Source of the DNA: Halichoerus grypus | Lineage: Eukaryota > Chordata > Mammalia > Carnivora > Phocidae | Length of the DNA: 64,000 bases | Reading direction: 5' to 3' | NCBI RefSeq assembly: GCF_964656455.1 | Contig: NC_135720.1 | Coordinates: 110,930,696-110,994,695, forward strand | Part shown: positions 21,200 through 33,925 of the stretch, piece by piece | Layout: each line of letters opens with the position of its first letter | Numbering within the stretch: the stretch's first letter is position 1 | The notes under the pieces: model-generated | What the model was told of the DNA's origin: nothing | Seen by the model: the letters and a program-made list of their open reading frames with translations, nothing else | Database searches by the model: none | Program-made: the position numbers and the translations under genes

Positions 21200-24100
21200 T
21201 GCCTAAAACCCCGGCATCCGTTTTCGAACCTAGCCTGAGCCAGTTCCTCCTGTCCCCGGTTCTCAGCTACAAAATCCCAGCCCCACCTTCCTTCTCCCTG
21301 AGCGCACACACGGACACATTCAGCCACCGTCCCCAGGAAACGCGAACACTGCACTCACCCATCGGGCTACGTGTTCAAACTCTGCCTCCTGCCACGCAGC
21401 TCTGCTCCTGCGTCCCTACGCCGTGTTCTCCGGCGCTCAGGGGACTGTGGCTGGGTGTCCCTTCTCCAGACTCTCCAGAGGGTGTTCCCCGGGGAAAGGT
21501 CCCGAGAGCAGGCATCATCTGTGCACGATCGTCCAGAGCTCCCCCCTCTCAGGGACCCTCCTTCTGAGTTCTAGCAGGCTTCTGTACCCTGACCTTAGAG
21601 CGCGAAAAAGTCCGTCTCGGGGCCCAGTGGTCTTTACTTTGCCTTCTCCTGACTGCAGGGTGGTCTGTGTGGGTCACTTTGTAATCGTGTGTAGCTGGGG
21701 TGGGGAGAGGTCCCTGTCCCTCTTCCCCTGGGCCCAGGGTCTGATTGTTCATCTTTAGATCAGAGGAGAGTTTGACTCGTTCTGTGGGTGCGGAGGCAGA
21801 GGTATTGTCCTCCCAGCTGCCCCCCCACCATGGCGCCGGGCATACACCTGCCAGCCTCAAGTGCAGATGCTAAATGCTCCCTTCTGGGGGCGGCTGGCCT
21901 TGCTGTGCCTCCCAAGAGGCAGGGGTGTCCTGAGGGGTGTCTGGGAGGTGACATGCTCCCCGCCCTACACAGTTAGCTGGCTTTGGCTTAATTCCCTGGG
22001 GAGGCGGGCCCAGGCATCTGGCCAAACTCTGCTTCTTAATTAGTTTGTGTGTCTCTTACTGCCTGGCCCTTTACAGAGGCCAGAAGAGGGAAGGGGGAGG
22101 AGGAGCGCAGCGGAGACTGGGGGGGGGGGGGCTTGTAGGGAGGAGGCCACTGAGCTGGCCCCAGAGGCCTCCCTAGGGCAGAGGAAGACACCAGGGGTTT
22201 AGGGGGCGGGGGTCCTCTTTCTTCTTTCCCCCAAGGTTTCCTCGTAGCCTCACTGCCTCAAGAGCTGGCCTAAGGAGGGATGTCACTGAGGTCTTTGCCC
22301 CCTGCTCCCCACACCGCAGGGGCTCTGAGAGTGACAGAGACCTCGCACTATTCCCTGCTGTCTGTCCTCTACCCTGCTCTTCCCTCCAAATGTCCTTGGG
22401 AGATCTGGCCAACCTGTTTCCTGGCCATCCCTCTCCTCTATCCCCTCCAGCGTTTCCAGCCTTCTCCAGGGCTACACAGGGCCCATGTTGAGGAAGCTCC
22501 TCTGAGCCTAGCCTGGAAGCCCCAGCAATGAGGGCAGTGGGGGTGGGGTGGGGGAGATAGGGGTGGTGTCTGCGGGCTCTGATTTCAGAGGACTTGGGGC
22601 CAGGATTTAGCCATTGGCTTATCTGCCCCCTATTTTCTGTAGTTTCTCCTCCCTCGTGTGCCTGGGTCTCCCTTTTCGTTGCTCTCCATTTGGAGCAAAT
22701 CAAGGTGAGCTGGGTGTACTGGGGCCAGCCCCGGGCCCTGGGGTGACAGCGCCTTTGGGGTATTGGCTCCAAAGAAGCCTGGGGCCTCAGAGGAATTGCA
22801 GAGTGGAGTGTCTTCGTTGAGGTTGATGGAGAGAAGTGACAATCTAGTAGGAGAAGGAGGACGGCAAGAGGCTGCTGAGTTCTTTGTGATGCTAGAAGCT
22901 TTGGCCAGAGACAGCAGAAGGGGGAACAATTGTAGGACTGTAGTCCTTCTGCCCTCCCAGTTTCCCTCTCCGTCCAAAGCAGATAAAGCAGCTCGAGAAA
23001 GAGTAGAGTGTAGGGGTGAGGGATGGTCACTTGTGTCCATCATTGTATCCTGGCATCCAACGTGGTACCGGGCACACAGCAGAAGCTGGGCAAACATTTG
23101 TTGTAGGAATGAAGGGCCATGGTTGGGGAGGAGGTTGAGGAAATGTTTTTTGAAATTCTTTTCCTCCAATAAGTCAGTCTAGGATGTTTTCCAGCAAGGT
23201 AGTGGGGCATACTCTGAGGGTCTCTGTTTAGGGAGAGTCACAGAGCCCTAGGCTGGCAGCCTAGGGGACCTCAGGGAGAACAGAGAAGAGGCTTAAAGCC
23301 CAGGCACAAAAGAAAACAGTGTGTCCTGGGGAGGGAACTCCAGCCCCTTCCCCTCTATCCCAGGCCTGTGTGGCTGAAGGAGGGGCAGATTAACATGGAA
23401 GCTAAATTGAGGAGAGGGAGGAAGAACAGGAGGACATGGAGGGCAAAGCCGGCAGGATCTAGCCTGGGCTGTGGGTCTCTGTTGAGGCTGGTGGGAGGCA
23501 AGTACTCAGAACCCTATACTCCACTTCCCTCTGAGGGTCCTCTTGCCGGCACTGAGCTCTGCTGTCTGCAGTAGGGCTGGGGAGGTGCGCTCAGTCTGGC
23601 CAGGTGGCCTCCCTTCTTCTTTGGGGCGCAGATGCTATAGCAGCCGAGTACTGGACCAGATGGTCCATTTGGAGCTGATCCCCTCCTCCCTCCCTGCTTC
23701 CCAATCTCCTGGCCCAGTTTGTTGTGCTCCGTGGTGGATCCTGTAATTTGTTTTCTGGCTGGCAAGGGAGGTGGGCTGGCCCCAGAGTGATGGAGGAAGA
23801 GTCTCCTGTGTGTGGAGAGCATCAGAAAGCACCCCCTCCTCCATCCCGGCTTCCTTTCCTCCCCTAGCTGCTGGACTTCCAGCCAGGGCAGGTCGGTGGG
23901 ATTCCTCTCCCTTACAAAAACACAACGAACCCCTGGATTATTTAATATGCAGGAGTAGGAATTGACATTATCCTTAAGACAGGTTGTTTGCAACTTACTG
24001 GTGGAAGTCAAAATATTTCACCAAAGGTGTCATCAGAAACTACTATCCTATGCTAATTTTTGTGGGAACATGAAGACAGATGTTGAATAATTTGACAAGA

Positions 24101-26100
24101 GCAACATAGCTTACAGAATTATCACCAAGTCAGGTTTTTTTCCACTCCTCTGAGGGGTGCAGAGAAGGAATTTCAGGAAGTGTGTCTCCCAGTACCATCT
24201 TCTGGGTGTTCATCTGGGTGTGGGCACTCTGGGGAATTTTCACTAGAGTTTCTATCACGTGCCTTGAGACTGGCTGTCCGTATCTAACTCTCCCCCTGGA
24301 GAAGGCATGGCATCAGAAAATTCTGGTCCCCTAGGGCTAACAGAAGGCTTGGGGTTTTCTAAATGTCCTCAAGAAGGTTCAAACCTCTGTTCCTTCTTCC
24401 TCCCCAGTTACAGAAACAGCATGAGGGAGAGCCGGGGCCTTGTTCCACCAAAGCCGGCTGGTTTGTTTGCCTTGCCGACAGCACTGTCTCCCTGCCCCGC
24501 CCCCCACATTTCCCCGCTGAAGTTGATGTTGGCCGCTGAGCCAGCCGAGGGCTCCCCAGGCCCAGCAGCAGGCTGGAGAGCCCCACTTTGGGTCAAGATC
24601 GGCATGATGTCCCATCCTACACTGCAGGCTGGGAATCTGTGTTTCCTGACTGGCTGGGGGCCCTGGTGAGGGGGTGGTTAGAGAGAATGTTATTAGCCAG
24701 GAAAGCACCCTTGAGGGGGTGTGCTGGGGCCACGCCAAGGGCCCACTTGTGATTGGCCAGGCTTGGCTGTGAGTTGCCGGGGCTGGGTGGCAAAGCCTCA
24801 TTTAGAGCCTGCTATTAGCTCTGCTTTGCTAGAACAGGGAAGAACAGGCGGGGTGGGTGGGGGTGGGGGTTGCTCCGGAGGGAGAATAGAGGGAGCTAAT
24901 CACCGCCGCCAAGGCCCGGGAAATGAATGATGCAGGAAATCAATATCTGGGGGCGGGAGTGGAAATCTGGGCAGTGGGAGCAACCCCAGCTTCTCCAGCC
25001 GCCCAGGAGGCATGGGTGGGCCTGGGAGGAGTGGGACAGGCCGAAGTATGGAGGACCCCTCTGGGCCACCTCCTCCCACCCCCCCACGACCACTCTGCAT
25101 CTCAGCCCCCCCACCCTCGCCTATCTGCCACCTGCCTTCCATCTCCATGTTGGGTTAGGAGATGCCCCTGCAACACAGCGGGACTGGGAGAGCCTTGCCC
25201 TGCCCCCTACCTGTCTCTGGACACCTGAGCCTGACTTGGCCTCAGGTGCAGGGAGTGTGTATAGCAGCCTGGGGACGCTGCCCCCTGCTGTTGGCACTGC
25301 CACTCCAGATGTGGCCAGCAGGGGGAGGGCTTGGCCACCACATTGCCTTTCCTGGGCTTCCCTGGGCCTCAGGCTTCCTGGTGGGCTGAGAGTTAGTCCA
25401 ATTCCTCAGCCTGGGGTCCCTCGGGGCTCCCTAGGGCCGGCTGAAGCTCTGGGCCCCCTCCACCTCCTACGTACTCACCCCAGTGTCCCACGGCACTTGC
25501 CTGTGGCCAAAGCCACGCGTCCTGCCCCTAGTGCCACAGGAGAGCTCTGTGGTGGGGCTCAGCTCTGTGGGATCCTGCCCAGGTGGGGCTGTATACAGAG
25601 CAGGGACTGTTGCCCTTGCAGAGCTGCCTCTTTGTGAACCTGGGGTGTGGCCCCTGTTCTTCGTCTTCCTCCCCTTCTCAGAAGACTCTGCTTTGCAGGC
25701 ACGCAGCTGCCATGGCAGGAACTGGGTATGAAGGGGCCCGATTACACTTCAGTGCTGATACAGGAGGCAAGAGCAATGCTTAACACAGGAATCCTTTTTT
25801 AAACAATGAAATCTCTCTTTTCCCCAAGTCAATGAGTAACATGTAACAATCAGAGAATATATTAAATTATAAGGAGGAAAGTAAAACTCGACACCCCGCC
25901 ATGCATTTGGTGAGGGTTCTTTCAGGCATCCTTTTGTGCAAAGAGGAATGAATCTTTCAAGGAGACTCGTTGGTTTTAACAACAATCCCTTATAGGCGTG
26001 TAAGTGTCGTGTGCCTGCCTCACTGTTTCAATGCCTCTGCCCCCACTCAGTTGGGCTGGAGGACAGGCTGAAAAGGACTGGGCAGTTAGAGTTGGAACCG
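21200..26100. other. Intron 1 proximal part, no exon or repeat recognised
   Basis: Mostly unique, moderately GC-rich sequence with G- and C-rich runs (for example 22121-22132). The largest frames (285 codons minus, 22173-23030; 236 codons plus, 24927-25637) have overlapping rivals on the other strand and no domain. The first several kb of a long first intron commonly hold regulatory elements; nothing specific is proven here. Confidence 0.4.
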
Positions 26101-26109
26101 CTAAGGAAT

Positions 26110-26300
26110 GATAATAACAACCGCTCACGTTTCCTGCAGAGGCTGAGATCACAAACATGTATTGTCTTTAATCCTCACCACCGCCCCTTGAGTGAGTCAT
26201 TGTCAGCCCCTTTTACCAAAAAGTAAACTGAGGGCTCAGGAAGATGAAGTCACTTGTCCGAGTGACAGAGCTGGGCTCAAACCCAGAGCTGATTACAGAG
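26110..26300 (+). repeat. MIR SINE
   Basis: ATGTATTGTCTTTAATCCTCACC, AGTAAACTGAGGGCTCAG, AAGTCACTTGTCC and GAGCTGGGCTCAAACCCAG. Confidence 0.8.
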
Positions 26301-26519
26301 CCTGTGCTTGGGGGGAGTAGGCTGGAATCCTGGGTGTGGGAGAAGCTGCCAGGAAGTTCTCAAGCAGAGAAATGGGCTGACGTGAGCCATCTTTCAGGCC
26401 GCTGTGCAGCTGCGTGTTTTAAAGAGGATATGGCCAGGAGGACGGAGACTGGGCAGGAGGTCCTGGAGTTGTCCGGGGAAGCCATAGGGAGAACTTGATC
26501 CAGGGTGGTGGCTGGGAGG

Positions 26520-27200
26520 ATGGACAGGAGGGAGTGGGTACAAGGACTGTGGTCATTGAACAAACACCTGAGTGAAGGCTCTGGATGGAACACTTGAGAT
26601 ATCTGGTGAGAGAAACATGCTCTTACTCTCGGAGACTTTGCATTCAAACCGAGGAGAGATAGGCAGTAAACAATGAACAAGTATGTAATGCATCGTATGA
26701 CGATGGGTTCTATGAAAAAGGGTAAAGGAGCCAAGGGGACAAGGAGTGGTCGACTGCAGTTCACGTTCAAATACAGTGGCTGGAAGGCCTCCTTGTGTAG
26801 GTGCCACCTGACCAGAGATCTGAAGATGCGGAGGGAGGAGGCCCGGTGGATATTTGCAGGACGTATATTCCAGGCAGGAGATTAGCCAGTGCAAAGACTG
26901 GGGTAGAAGCGTGCCTGGACTGTTTAGCAACAAGGAGGCGTCCAGTATGGCTGGAGCCCAGTGATCGATGGGGAGGGGCGTTGGGAGGTGGGTGTTAGAG
27001 GGTTAGTGGGCCAGGTTGTTAGCAGTCTTGAAGGCTATGTAAGGATGTTGGCTTGTATTCTGAGAGATGTGGGGAGCCATGGGGGGGGGCGGTTTGAGGA
27101 GGAGAGGGACATGGACTGACACTTTTTAAATAGAATTCCCCTGGCTGCCCTGTGGAGAATGGGCTGTAGGGGGTTGGGTATGGGGGAAGGGATCCACTCA
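26520..27200 (+). repeat. Ancient dispersed repeat, family A copy
   Basis: Blocks in order: GGAGACTTTGCATTC, ATATTCCAGGCAGGAG, GTATGGCTGGAGCCCAGTG, TTTAAATAGAATTCCCCTGG, GGAGAATGGGCTGTAGGGG. Same layout as 36810-37480. Confidence 0.6.
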
Positions 27201-27379
27201 GAGATTGTGGGAAAAGGCAAGAAATGAGACCATATGATCATTAGCTTCCACAAGTGCTTCAGGAAGAGTGTAGGCAAGAGTTGGGGCTGCCGATGGCTCT
27301 GAGGCTTGGCACGCAATGGCGGTGAGGTACAGCAAGGGCCATGGAAGGCAGGCAGGTTTGGGGCAATGGAGTGACGGAG

Positions 27380-27490
27380 TTAAGAGCTGGGACTTCTGGG
27401 TAAGAAACCTGGTCTGAACCCCAGCTCTGCCCTGCAGCAGCCACGAGAGCCTGAGAAGTTACCTGAGCTGTGGAAGTCATGGCTTTTCTG
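27380..27490 (+). repeat. MIR fragment
   Basis: GAGCTGGGACTTCTGGG, CTGAACCCCAGCTCTGCC and AGAAGTTACCTGAGC. Confidence 0.45.
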
Positions 27491-28059
27491 CTTGTCGGAT
27501 AGAGACAGTCAAACCCATGGCGTGGGTTTGTGATAAGCAAGTGTGATAAGTGGGAGTAACTGCAGTGAGACAGCCTGGGAGGCCCTGAGCCCCGTGCTCG
27601 GCTCTCAGCCAGGCCTCAGTGCATGGTTTTCTTTTAACAACAATGCCAGTGCAGTTTTGAAGTTCATGGGATCCCGGTGTGGGATGTCTGGGAGAGATGT
27701 TGGCGGGGTAAATGGACGTAAGTGTTCACGCTCAGGAGAGAGATCATGGTGAGAGGCAGATTTGCACATCTGGATTTATGTGCACAGAATGATGTGGGTT
27801 GAAATCGTGAATGGACTAAAACTGCCAGGGAGGAGAGAGTAGAGTGAGGGGCACTGGACTGAGACCAGCACCCTGGGGGTGGGAGGCATGAAAAGAGACA
27901 GAGTAGGTGGCATCAGGGAGGTGGGAGGAGACCCAAGAGGGGACAGGGACAAGGAGAAGCGAGGAGAAGGGACGGGGTCGGTGGGAGCTGAGGTGGAGGA
28001 GGAGACAGAGTAAGGGCCGTCTAGGGGCTGGGGGGTTGGCGGGGAGGCAGCTGCATCTC

Positions 28060-28200
28060 TGAGCAGGGCTCCTCGAGATCCAACAGGACTCCACTGGGGC
28101 TTTTGTGAAAACGCAGATGCCGATTCAGTGGGTCTGGGGCTAGGCGGAGATTCTGCATTTCTAACACACTCTTGGGTGCTGCCCGGGCTGCTGGTCCGCG
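28060..28200. repeat. Possible MER5-type DNA transposon fragment
   Basis: CAGATGCCGATTCAGTGGGTC and GATTCTGCATTTCTAACACAC match the core of MER5-like hAT elements. Confidence 0.45.
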
Positions 28201-28775
28201 TTGCTCTTCGAATACCAAGGGCACGCAGGAGAGACGCTGGACTCAAATGGCCGACTTGGGTTGGAGGGCCGAGTGGGTAACTTGCTGCCAGTGCGGGGCC
28301 CTGGCCCCGGAGCCTTGCTTCTGAGCCTCAGTTTCCCTCTCTGGAAGGCTGGTTCAGGCATGCCCGCCTCTTGGGATTACAGAGAAGCCCGACAGTGATA
28401 ACGCTTTGTAAACTCTCAGGTGAACTCTGGGGACTGTGTTTCCCGAGAGCAGAGGGGGTGGCAGGCAGATGGTAGGGAGCCCCGGGTGTGGGTGGTGTGT
28501 GGAAGCAGGAGGTGCAGCCTGTGTTTTGAGAAACGTGGCCGGCCGGGGAGGGGCTGAACCGCAGTCCCTGCTCCCTGGACCCGGCCTCCTGCCCGTGGGA
28601 AGCTGGGGCCGCAGGGGCGGTGGTCTCCGTCAGTGGGTAGTGACTTGGGCGGGCAGGAGGGCGCTGCTTGGCCAGCTTTGCAGATTCCACCCCAGGCTCT
28701 TGCTGGTTCCTTTCCAGTGCCAGAAACTCAGCTGAAAAAGACTTTGATTATCTGGAGGGTTGGAAGCTGTGTAGA

Positions 28776-28955
28776 GAAGTGGTTCTCAACCCCAGGGGCA
28801 TCTCAGAACCACCTGGAGAGCTTTTCCAACGACAGATGCCTGGCTCCACCCCCAGACCTCCCGAATCAGAAGCTCTGCAGGTGGCATCAAGGCAGCTGTG
28901 TTCGTAAAGAGCTCTCCATTTGATTCTTGGGCACAGCTGGTGTAGACCGTGCATC
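28776..28955 (+). mobile_element. MER5A DNA transposon (hAT)
   Basis: AGTGGTTCTCAACCCCAGG, AGAACCACCTGGAGAGC, AGATGCCTGGCTCCACCCCC and CCGAATCAGAAGCTCTG, the order of the MER5A consensus. Confidence 0.8.
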
Positions 28956-29078
28956 CGAATGAGTCAGGCCCAAACAGATGTCTTCTTCCCTTGGGCTTTC
29001 TGAGGGCATTTCTGGGTTTTCCAGGTCACCGCCCAAGCTTTGATTCAGCCAAGCTTATCTGGACCCTGGGGTCTTTAA

Positions 29079-29100
29079 AAACAACAACAACAACAACAAC
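29079..29100. repeat. (AAC)n microsatellite
   Basis: About seven AAC units. Confidence 0.95.
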
Positions 29101-29394
29101 CCACACTTATTATTTTGTAAATGATGAGCAGGGAGGCTTTCTAGTTTAATAGTTCTAACTGGCAAGTCCAGGTCACGGGCTTGGGAAACTGGCCCCTCCC
29201 CCTGCTTGGAACCGGGGGATTTCCAGTCCTGAACCTTGAGAGCCAGAAAGACACTGCCCCAGAAACTCTTTTCATTGATTTTCAGTAGGTAAATTCTGTT
29301 ACCATTTTGAAATGTTGCCCTGTTGTTTATTCTTTTCTCTTTTTGGTTTAGAGAAAATGAAAATTTCAGAGCTGGGCCATGTCACAGCCATTCA

Positions 29395-29650
29395 GCGTAA
29401 ACCAAGCAAATATTTAATGAGTATCTGCTAAGTGTCTGAAAGGGTGGTGGGTGCCGGGGCTGCAGAGGGGAAGGGCACCTGCCTCCAAGGAGCTCACAGG
29501 GAAATGGGAGAATGCAGTCTTTTCCACAGCCCTCATTTTCCAGATGGAGAAGCTTGAGTGACTTACCCAAGGCTGTACGATTAACAGGTAGTGGAGTAAG
29601 GATTTGAACTCAAGCCTGGCTCGTGCCAAGTCTAGGGTCTGCCTGCTGCC
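29395..29650 (+). repeat. MIR SINE
   Basis: AATGAGTATCTGCTAAGTG, AGATGGAGAAGCTTGAGTGAC, TAACAGGTAGTGGAG and GGATTTGAACTCAAGCC. Confidence 0.7.
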
Positions 29651-29932
29651 CCATGTGTGAGGTTCCTGAGGGTGGTATCTGGCCATTTTTTATTCCCCAG
29701 CCTGTGTTGTGGAGGATGGGCTGGCTGATGGGAGCAGCGTGAGGACCCTCGGTCCTATATCAGATAGACATCACATTCTGTTGCCAGAAACAAAGACCCA
29801 ACTACAGAGCCTCCAACAAATTAAAGTTGACCTTCTCAAGTCAAGAGGTAGGCTCTCCATGACTGCTATGGTGACTCCTTGGTCACTAGAGATCCAGACT
29901 CCTTCCATCTTATTGCTCTGCTCTCCTTCTTA

Positions 29933-30070
29933 GAGTGGTGCTTCTCAAACTCTGCCACATGTTAGAATTACCTGGCGAGTGTTTAAAAATCCCAATGCCT
30001 AGGTCATACCCCATAGCAATTAAATCAGAACGTCTGGGAGTAAGAACCAGGCATTGGGATATAAATGTAT
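29933..30070 (+). mobile_element. MER5A DNA transposon (hAT)
   Basis: GTGGTGCTTCTCAAACTCTG, GTTAGAATTACCTGG, TAAATCAGAACGTCTGGG and CAGGCATTGGGATA. Confidence 0.8.
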
Positions 30071-31339
30071 TTTTAAAGAACTCCAGCCATAGAGTGTTTT
30101 GCCTCAAAGTCGCCAAAGGGCTGCTGGGGCTCAGCCATCATGATACATTCCAGGCAGGAGGAAGGGAGGAACATCTAAAAGGGTGGACCTACCAGCTGAG
30201 TCAGCTTCTGTTAAAGAACTTTTCCAGGAGCTCCCTTCCAATGACTTCTGCATACATCGCACTGGCTAGTCTTAGCTGCAAGGGAGGCTGAGAAATGAAG
30301 TCTTTTAGATGGGCACATTCTCACCTAAGAAAACATGAGGTTCGGTTAGAAGAGGAGAATGGATATTGGGTAGGTAATGAGTAGTCTTAACCACAAATCC
30401 CCACCTCAGGGCCCGTTGGCATCTTTTGAAATGAGAAAGGATTTAGATGGATGTGAACGCTGTTATCACCCCTCCGTGCCAGGCTAGCTCAGGTGGGCTG
30501 GGCGGCTCTGAGCGCTCTGAGGATGCCCAGAAGGAACCTCAGAGAAGACCGAGAGGCACAAGGAAGGGACAGACGTTCATGAGGGGTCCCACTTCTCATC
30601 TGCTCTTGTTCCCTCCCCCTCCTCCCACCACTCATGCTTGCCTGAGTTTGTTCATTTCTGTTGCTTGGTACCTCTTTCCACTAGCAGGTGGCTCCTTTGA
30701 GTCATAGCCACAGGAGCATTCTGAGGACCCTCCTGATTTTTAGACCAGAAACTGAGGGTCCATACTGGAAGCCAGGGACTGCACTGTGGAAGTGATCTAG
30801 CTCATCTTTCTCCCTGTCAGACCCGCACCCACCCGAGACCAGGCTACTCCACTGCTGTTTGCTCAGTGTCTCTGGTCCTTGTTGCTGGGAACTTCTCATT
30901 GTCTGACCTTGTTTCAACTTGCCATAACATCATCTCTAATCAGTAAGATTCAGGAGCTGAGGCTTCTGAGCTGAACTTGAACATCTGTTTGGCCCTGAGA
31001 TTTTTCCCCTATGTGGTTCTTAAGAAACTCTGAGAGGGACATCAGGAGGGTAGAGGTAAGGAGCTGGATTCCGGTGGCCTCATCTACCTATGTTTGGTTC
31101 TGGGGTTTCAGTGAAATGCAGGGAGACCTTGGGGAGGTCAGTTTAACTTCCAGTAAAATACAGAGGCCCACAAGGCAAGTTGGAGGTGGAAAGGCCTGGC
31201 TCTTCTCTCCTTTTTGGAATAAGGCTACAGGGTAGACAGAGGGAAGGCCATGAGATGGGGCCAGAGGGTGTGGCAAGGAGTGAGCTCAGCTGCTAGCCAG
31301 TAGCCTTAAGTGACCCAGAAGCAGATCCTTGAGATTCAG

Positions 31340-31445
31340 TGCAGGAAGAAACTGAGACCGGTGAAGGTAAGTGGCTTGTTGAGGTCACACAGCAATTAGG
31401 TACTAAGGCTGAAGTTAAAAGCCATGCCAAGGGACTCTATAGCTA
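31340..31445 (+). repeat. MIR fragment
   Basis: AGAAACTGAGACCGGTGAAGG, TGAGGTCACACAGCAATTAGG. Confidence 0.6.
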
Positions 31446-32084
31446 GATCTTGCTCATTCTCCAGTATCACCTTATAGGTTCAGGAGAAGCCAGGACATGT
31501 CCGCATGGCATTTATAAGCTCTTTTATGTCCATAATTCCCCCTCACCCCCCTCTGAATCCTATTTCTTATTCCCAGGCCTCTTTGTATCTGGACTATAGG
31601 ATCCGGGGCTTGCTCCTGGTTCAAGACTCTGGCTTAGATTTTAGAAGCTGTTAATGGAAATCTCAAGGAGGCCCCCCTTGTGGGTAGAGGAGGCAGCTAG
31701 CTGGTTTGGCAGTGTGAACTGGAGGTTGCTGCCAGGACCCACCAGGTCCGACATCTCTGTCATCTTGCCTAAGTCCCACCTTAGAGTTATTAACAAGTGG
31801 GCCAGCAGAACCATAGACACTGTTACCAGAAGGTTGCTCTGGGAATACCTGGCAGCCCTCAGGCCTTTTGGTCGGTTGATCAGATGAGTTGGATCTTGAA
31901 GTGTTGGTACTCAGACAAGGAAGATTCCGAGGAAGTAATGGGTCAAGGTTGGGGACCATGGTCAGTTATGTGATGTTTGTGGGTGTGATGGTTAAGCAAT
32001 ATGAGGGCTCTGGGTCATAGCCATGTGAGAGATTTAATAGTGGACATCATGATGATCAGAACTGGCTTGGACTCTCAGTCTTCA

Positions 32085-32420
32085 TTTGGGTGCCCCAGAA
32101 GCAGACCTTGAGATAAGAAGCCAAGTGAGGTAATTTATTTGGCAGGTGAGCCTGGGAAACTCTGGTAGGGAAATAGAGACGTAAGACGGGGACGCAAAGG
32201 GAACCAAGAAATGTGCCTTGTCAAGCCAGTCACCATGTCCCATTGGGGACCTCTGGGACACTGTAAACACACCAGAGTTCTCCCACTGTGGTGAGGGAGC
32301 TGGGGCATGTATACGCCAGCTCCAATCTGTCGTTGGTTGAGGGCTGCTCCGGGGGTATTAATTTCCTGGTACTTATAGCCCAGTCCACATGCAGTGTAAT
32401 CTCTAGTGGCCAGAGACAGC
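32085..32420 (+). repeat. Dispersed repeat, family B
   Basis: CCCCAGAAGCAGACCTTGAG, GGTAATTTATTTGGCAGGTG and GGGGCATGTATACGCCAGC align in order with 7980-8400. Confidence 0.5.
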
Positions 32421-33104
32421 CTCAGGCAGAGAGAAGCAGCTTCTGGCCAGCGTGCAATCAAGTGGTTAGGGGAAGGGGGGTGGCGGCAGGCACCGACAGC
32501 TTGTATTACATCCTGCCTAAGCCATCCCCCTTGTTTTTTCAGATCCAGCCTGTTTTGCTGAGCTCTTTGTTCTTAGGTCTTGTCTTCTGGATGCACATAT
32601 AAGCCCTGACTCCAGGCTGAACACTCTCCCCTGCGGCCATCAGACCTGTGAGCTGCTCATTTACTTCCTTGGATTCTGTGACCAGAAACCCAGCACATCG
32701 ATTTCCCCAAGACCTTCCTGATAGAATCCAGGCTGTCCCTGAAGGATGGAGGGGGCCTCACACTTGGGGAGGGCAGGGTTGGGGGATCATTGAGGACAAA
32801 CCCAGAGTCTACAGGTCTTTTAGGCATTGCCATGAGAGGCATGATCTTTAGCTCCCCACCTGCTGAATTCAAAACTAAGAAAGAGGTGGGGACAACCTCC
32901 GAGACCAGCTCTCTGCAGGCAGAATTCCATGTAATAGAGTTGATTGTATTCTGTCCACTTCCTTCTCCAGGAACCAAACCTCCTCCCGTGGGCAATGACT
33001 AGGCTAGCCTGCACCCCTGAATATCCCTGGGACTTATAGATCTAAATCAGAGCACCTCCATCCTGTTGTGAATTTTTGTATCAGTTCATTATCCACCTGA
33101 GATT

Positions 33105-33365
33105 AATTAATTCATCAAATATGTATTGAGTACTTCCTATGTGCCAGACACTGTTCTAGGTGCTGAGGATACAGCAGAGAGCAAGACAGAGAGAGGATCT
33201 AGAATTACCAGTTCGTGGAGTCAGAGCCGGGAGGGATCTTAGCACAGAACTAATCATTTGTCGGAAGAGAAACCTGAGGCCGAGAAGGGGCAAGACAAGT
33301 CCTCAGGCCACACGGCAAATAGGGAGCCCAGCTTGGAATCAAGGAAGGTCTGAGATAATGAGCTA
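33105..33365 (+). repeat. Family A 5' fragment and MIR-like tail
   Basis: TATTGAGTACTTCCTATGTGC, GCTGAGGATACAGCAGAGAG, then AACCTGAGGCCGAGAAGGGG. Confidence 0.5.
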
Positions 33366-33436
33366 AGGGGTCAGCTGTCCCTAACTGGTCAGTTTTTAGA
33401 GGCAGAAACCAGTGGCCAGAGGCAGAGTCACACCAA

Positions 33437-33440
<4 letters not shown>

Positions 33441-33480
<40 letters not shown>
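33441..33480. repeat. (GT)20 microsatellite
   Basis: Uninterrupted GT dinucleotides over 40 bases. Confidence 0.98.
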
Positions 33481-33482
<2 letters not shown>

Positions 33483-33881
33483 CTTCATGTGGGCTAGGGC
33501 AGCCAGCAGGAGACATGAGTGGCTTTCTGTGATCAAGCCGTCCCACCTCCTTCCAGGGCATTCAGAGGCTGCGGTGAGCTCTCCCCTCCCCTCTTGCCTC
33601 CCCTAGCTCCCCCATATGGCCATGGCATATGGCCACAGTGGCCTCGGGCAGTGCCGGGAGGGTTCAGTACTGAGGGATGCCCCAATGTGCCTGAAGCATC
33701 CACACCCCTGTCTGACTCACTCCCTCACTTTCTCGGGAGCTGAAGGAGCACGCTCAGTGGGCTGCATCCCTCGCAGTCTCCTTCCCCTCACTCTGTGGGA
33801 GTTGGGGCAGGTGGAAGGAGTGGCTCCAGAGAGCCAGGCTGAGAGGCAAAAGGAGGTAATTGGGTGGGGAGCTCTGGTGAT

Positions 33882-33923
<42 letters not shown>
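33882..33923. repeat. (GT)21 microsatellite
   Basis: Uninterrupted GT dinucleotides over 42 bases, about 400 bp from another of the same kind. Confidence 0.98.

Positions 33924-33925
<2 letters not shown>

Larger units (their letters stand above)
18170..21200 (+). promoter_or_regulatory. MDGA1: CpG island with presumed MDGA1 promoter, 5' leader and exon 1
   Basis: From about 18.17 kb the sequence switches abruptly to GC-rich, CpG-dense DNA, returning to ordinary composition by about 21.2 kb. The MDGA1 start codon lies near its right end. No TATA box is evident, as expected for a CpG-island promoter. Within it are three ATTGG (inverted CCAAT) boxes at 19277-19345, purine-rich tracts at 19151-19260 and 19360-19490, G-runs at 19151-19169 and 20002-20033, and GCC-triplet runs around 20413-20472 in the leader. 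The transcription start cannot be placed from sequence alone; my guess is between about 19.4 and 20.2 kb. Many long open frames on both strands here are by-products of GC-rich, stop-poor DNA. Confidence 0.85.

Noticed and set aside
22173..23030. 285-codon minus-strand frame in intron 1
   Set aside because: No domain or plausible splice structure, and a 139-codon plus-strand frame overlaps it. It could only be revived by expression or conservation data.
33599..33635. CCATATGG repeats as SRF CArG boxes
   Set aside because: The A/T core is four bases rather than the six needed for a CArG box.
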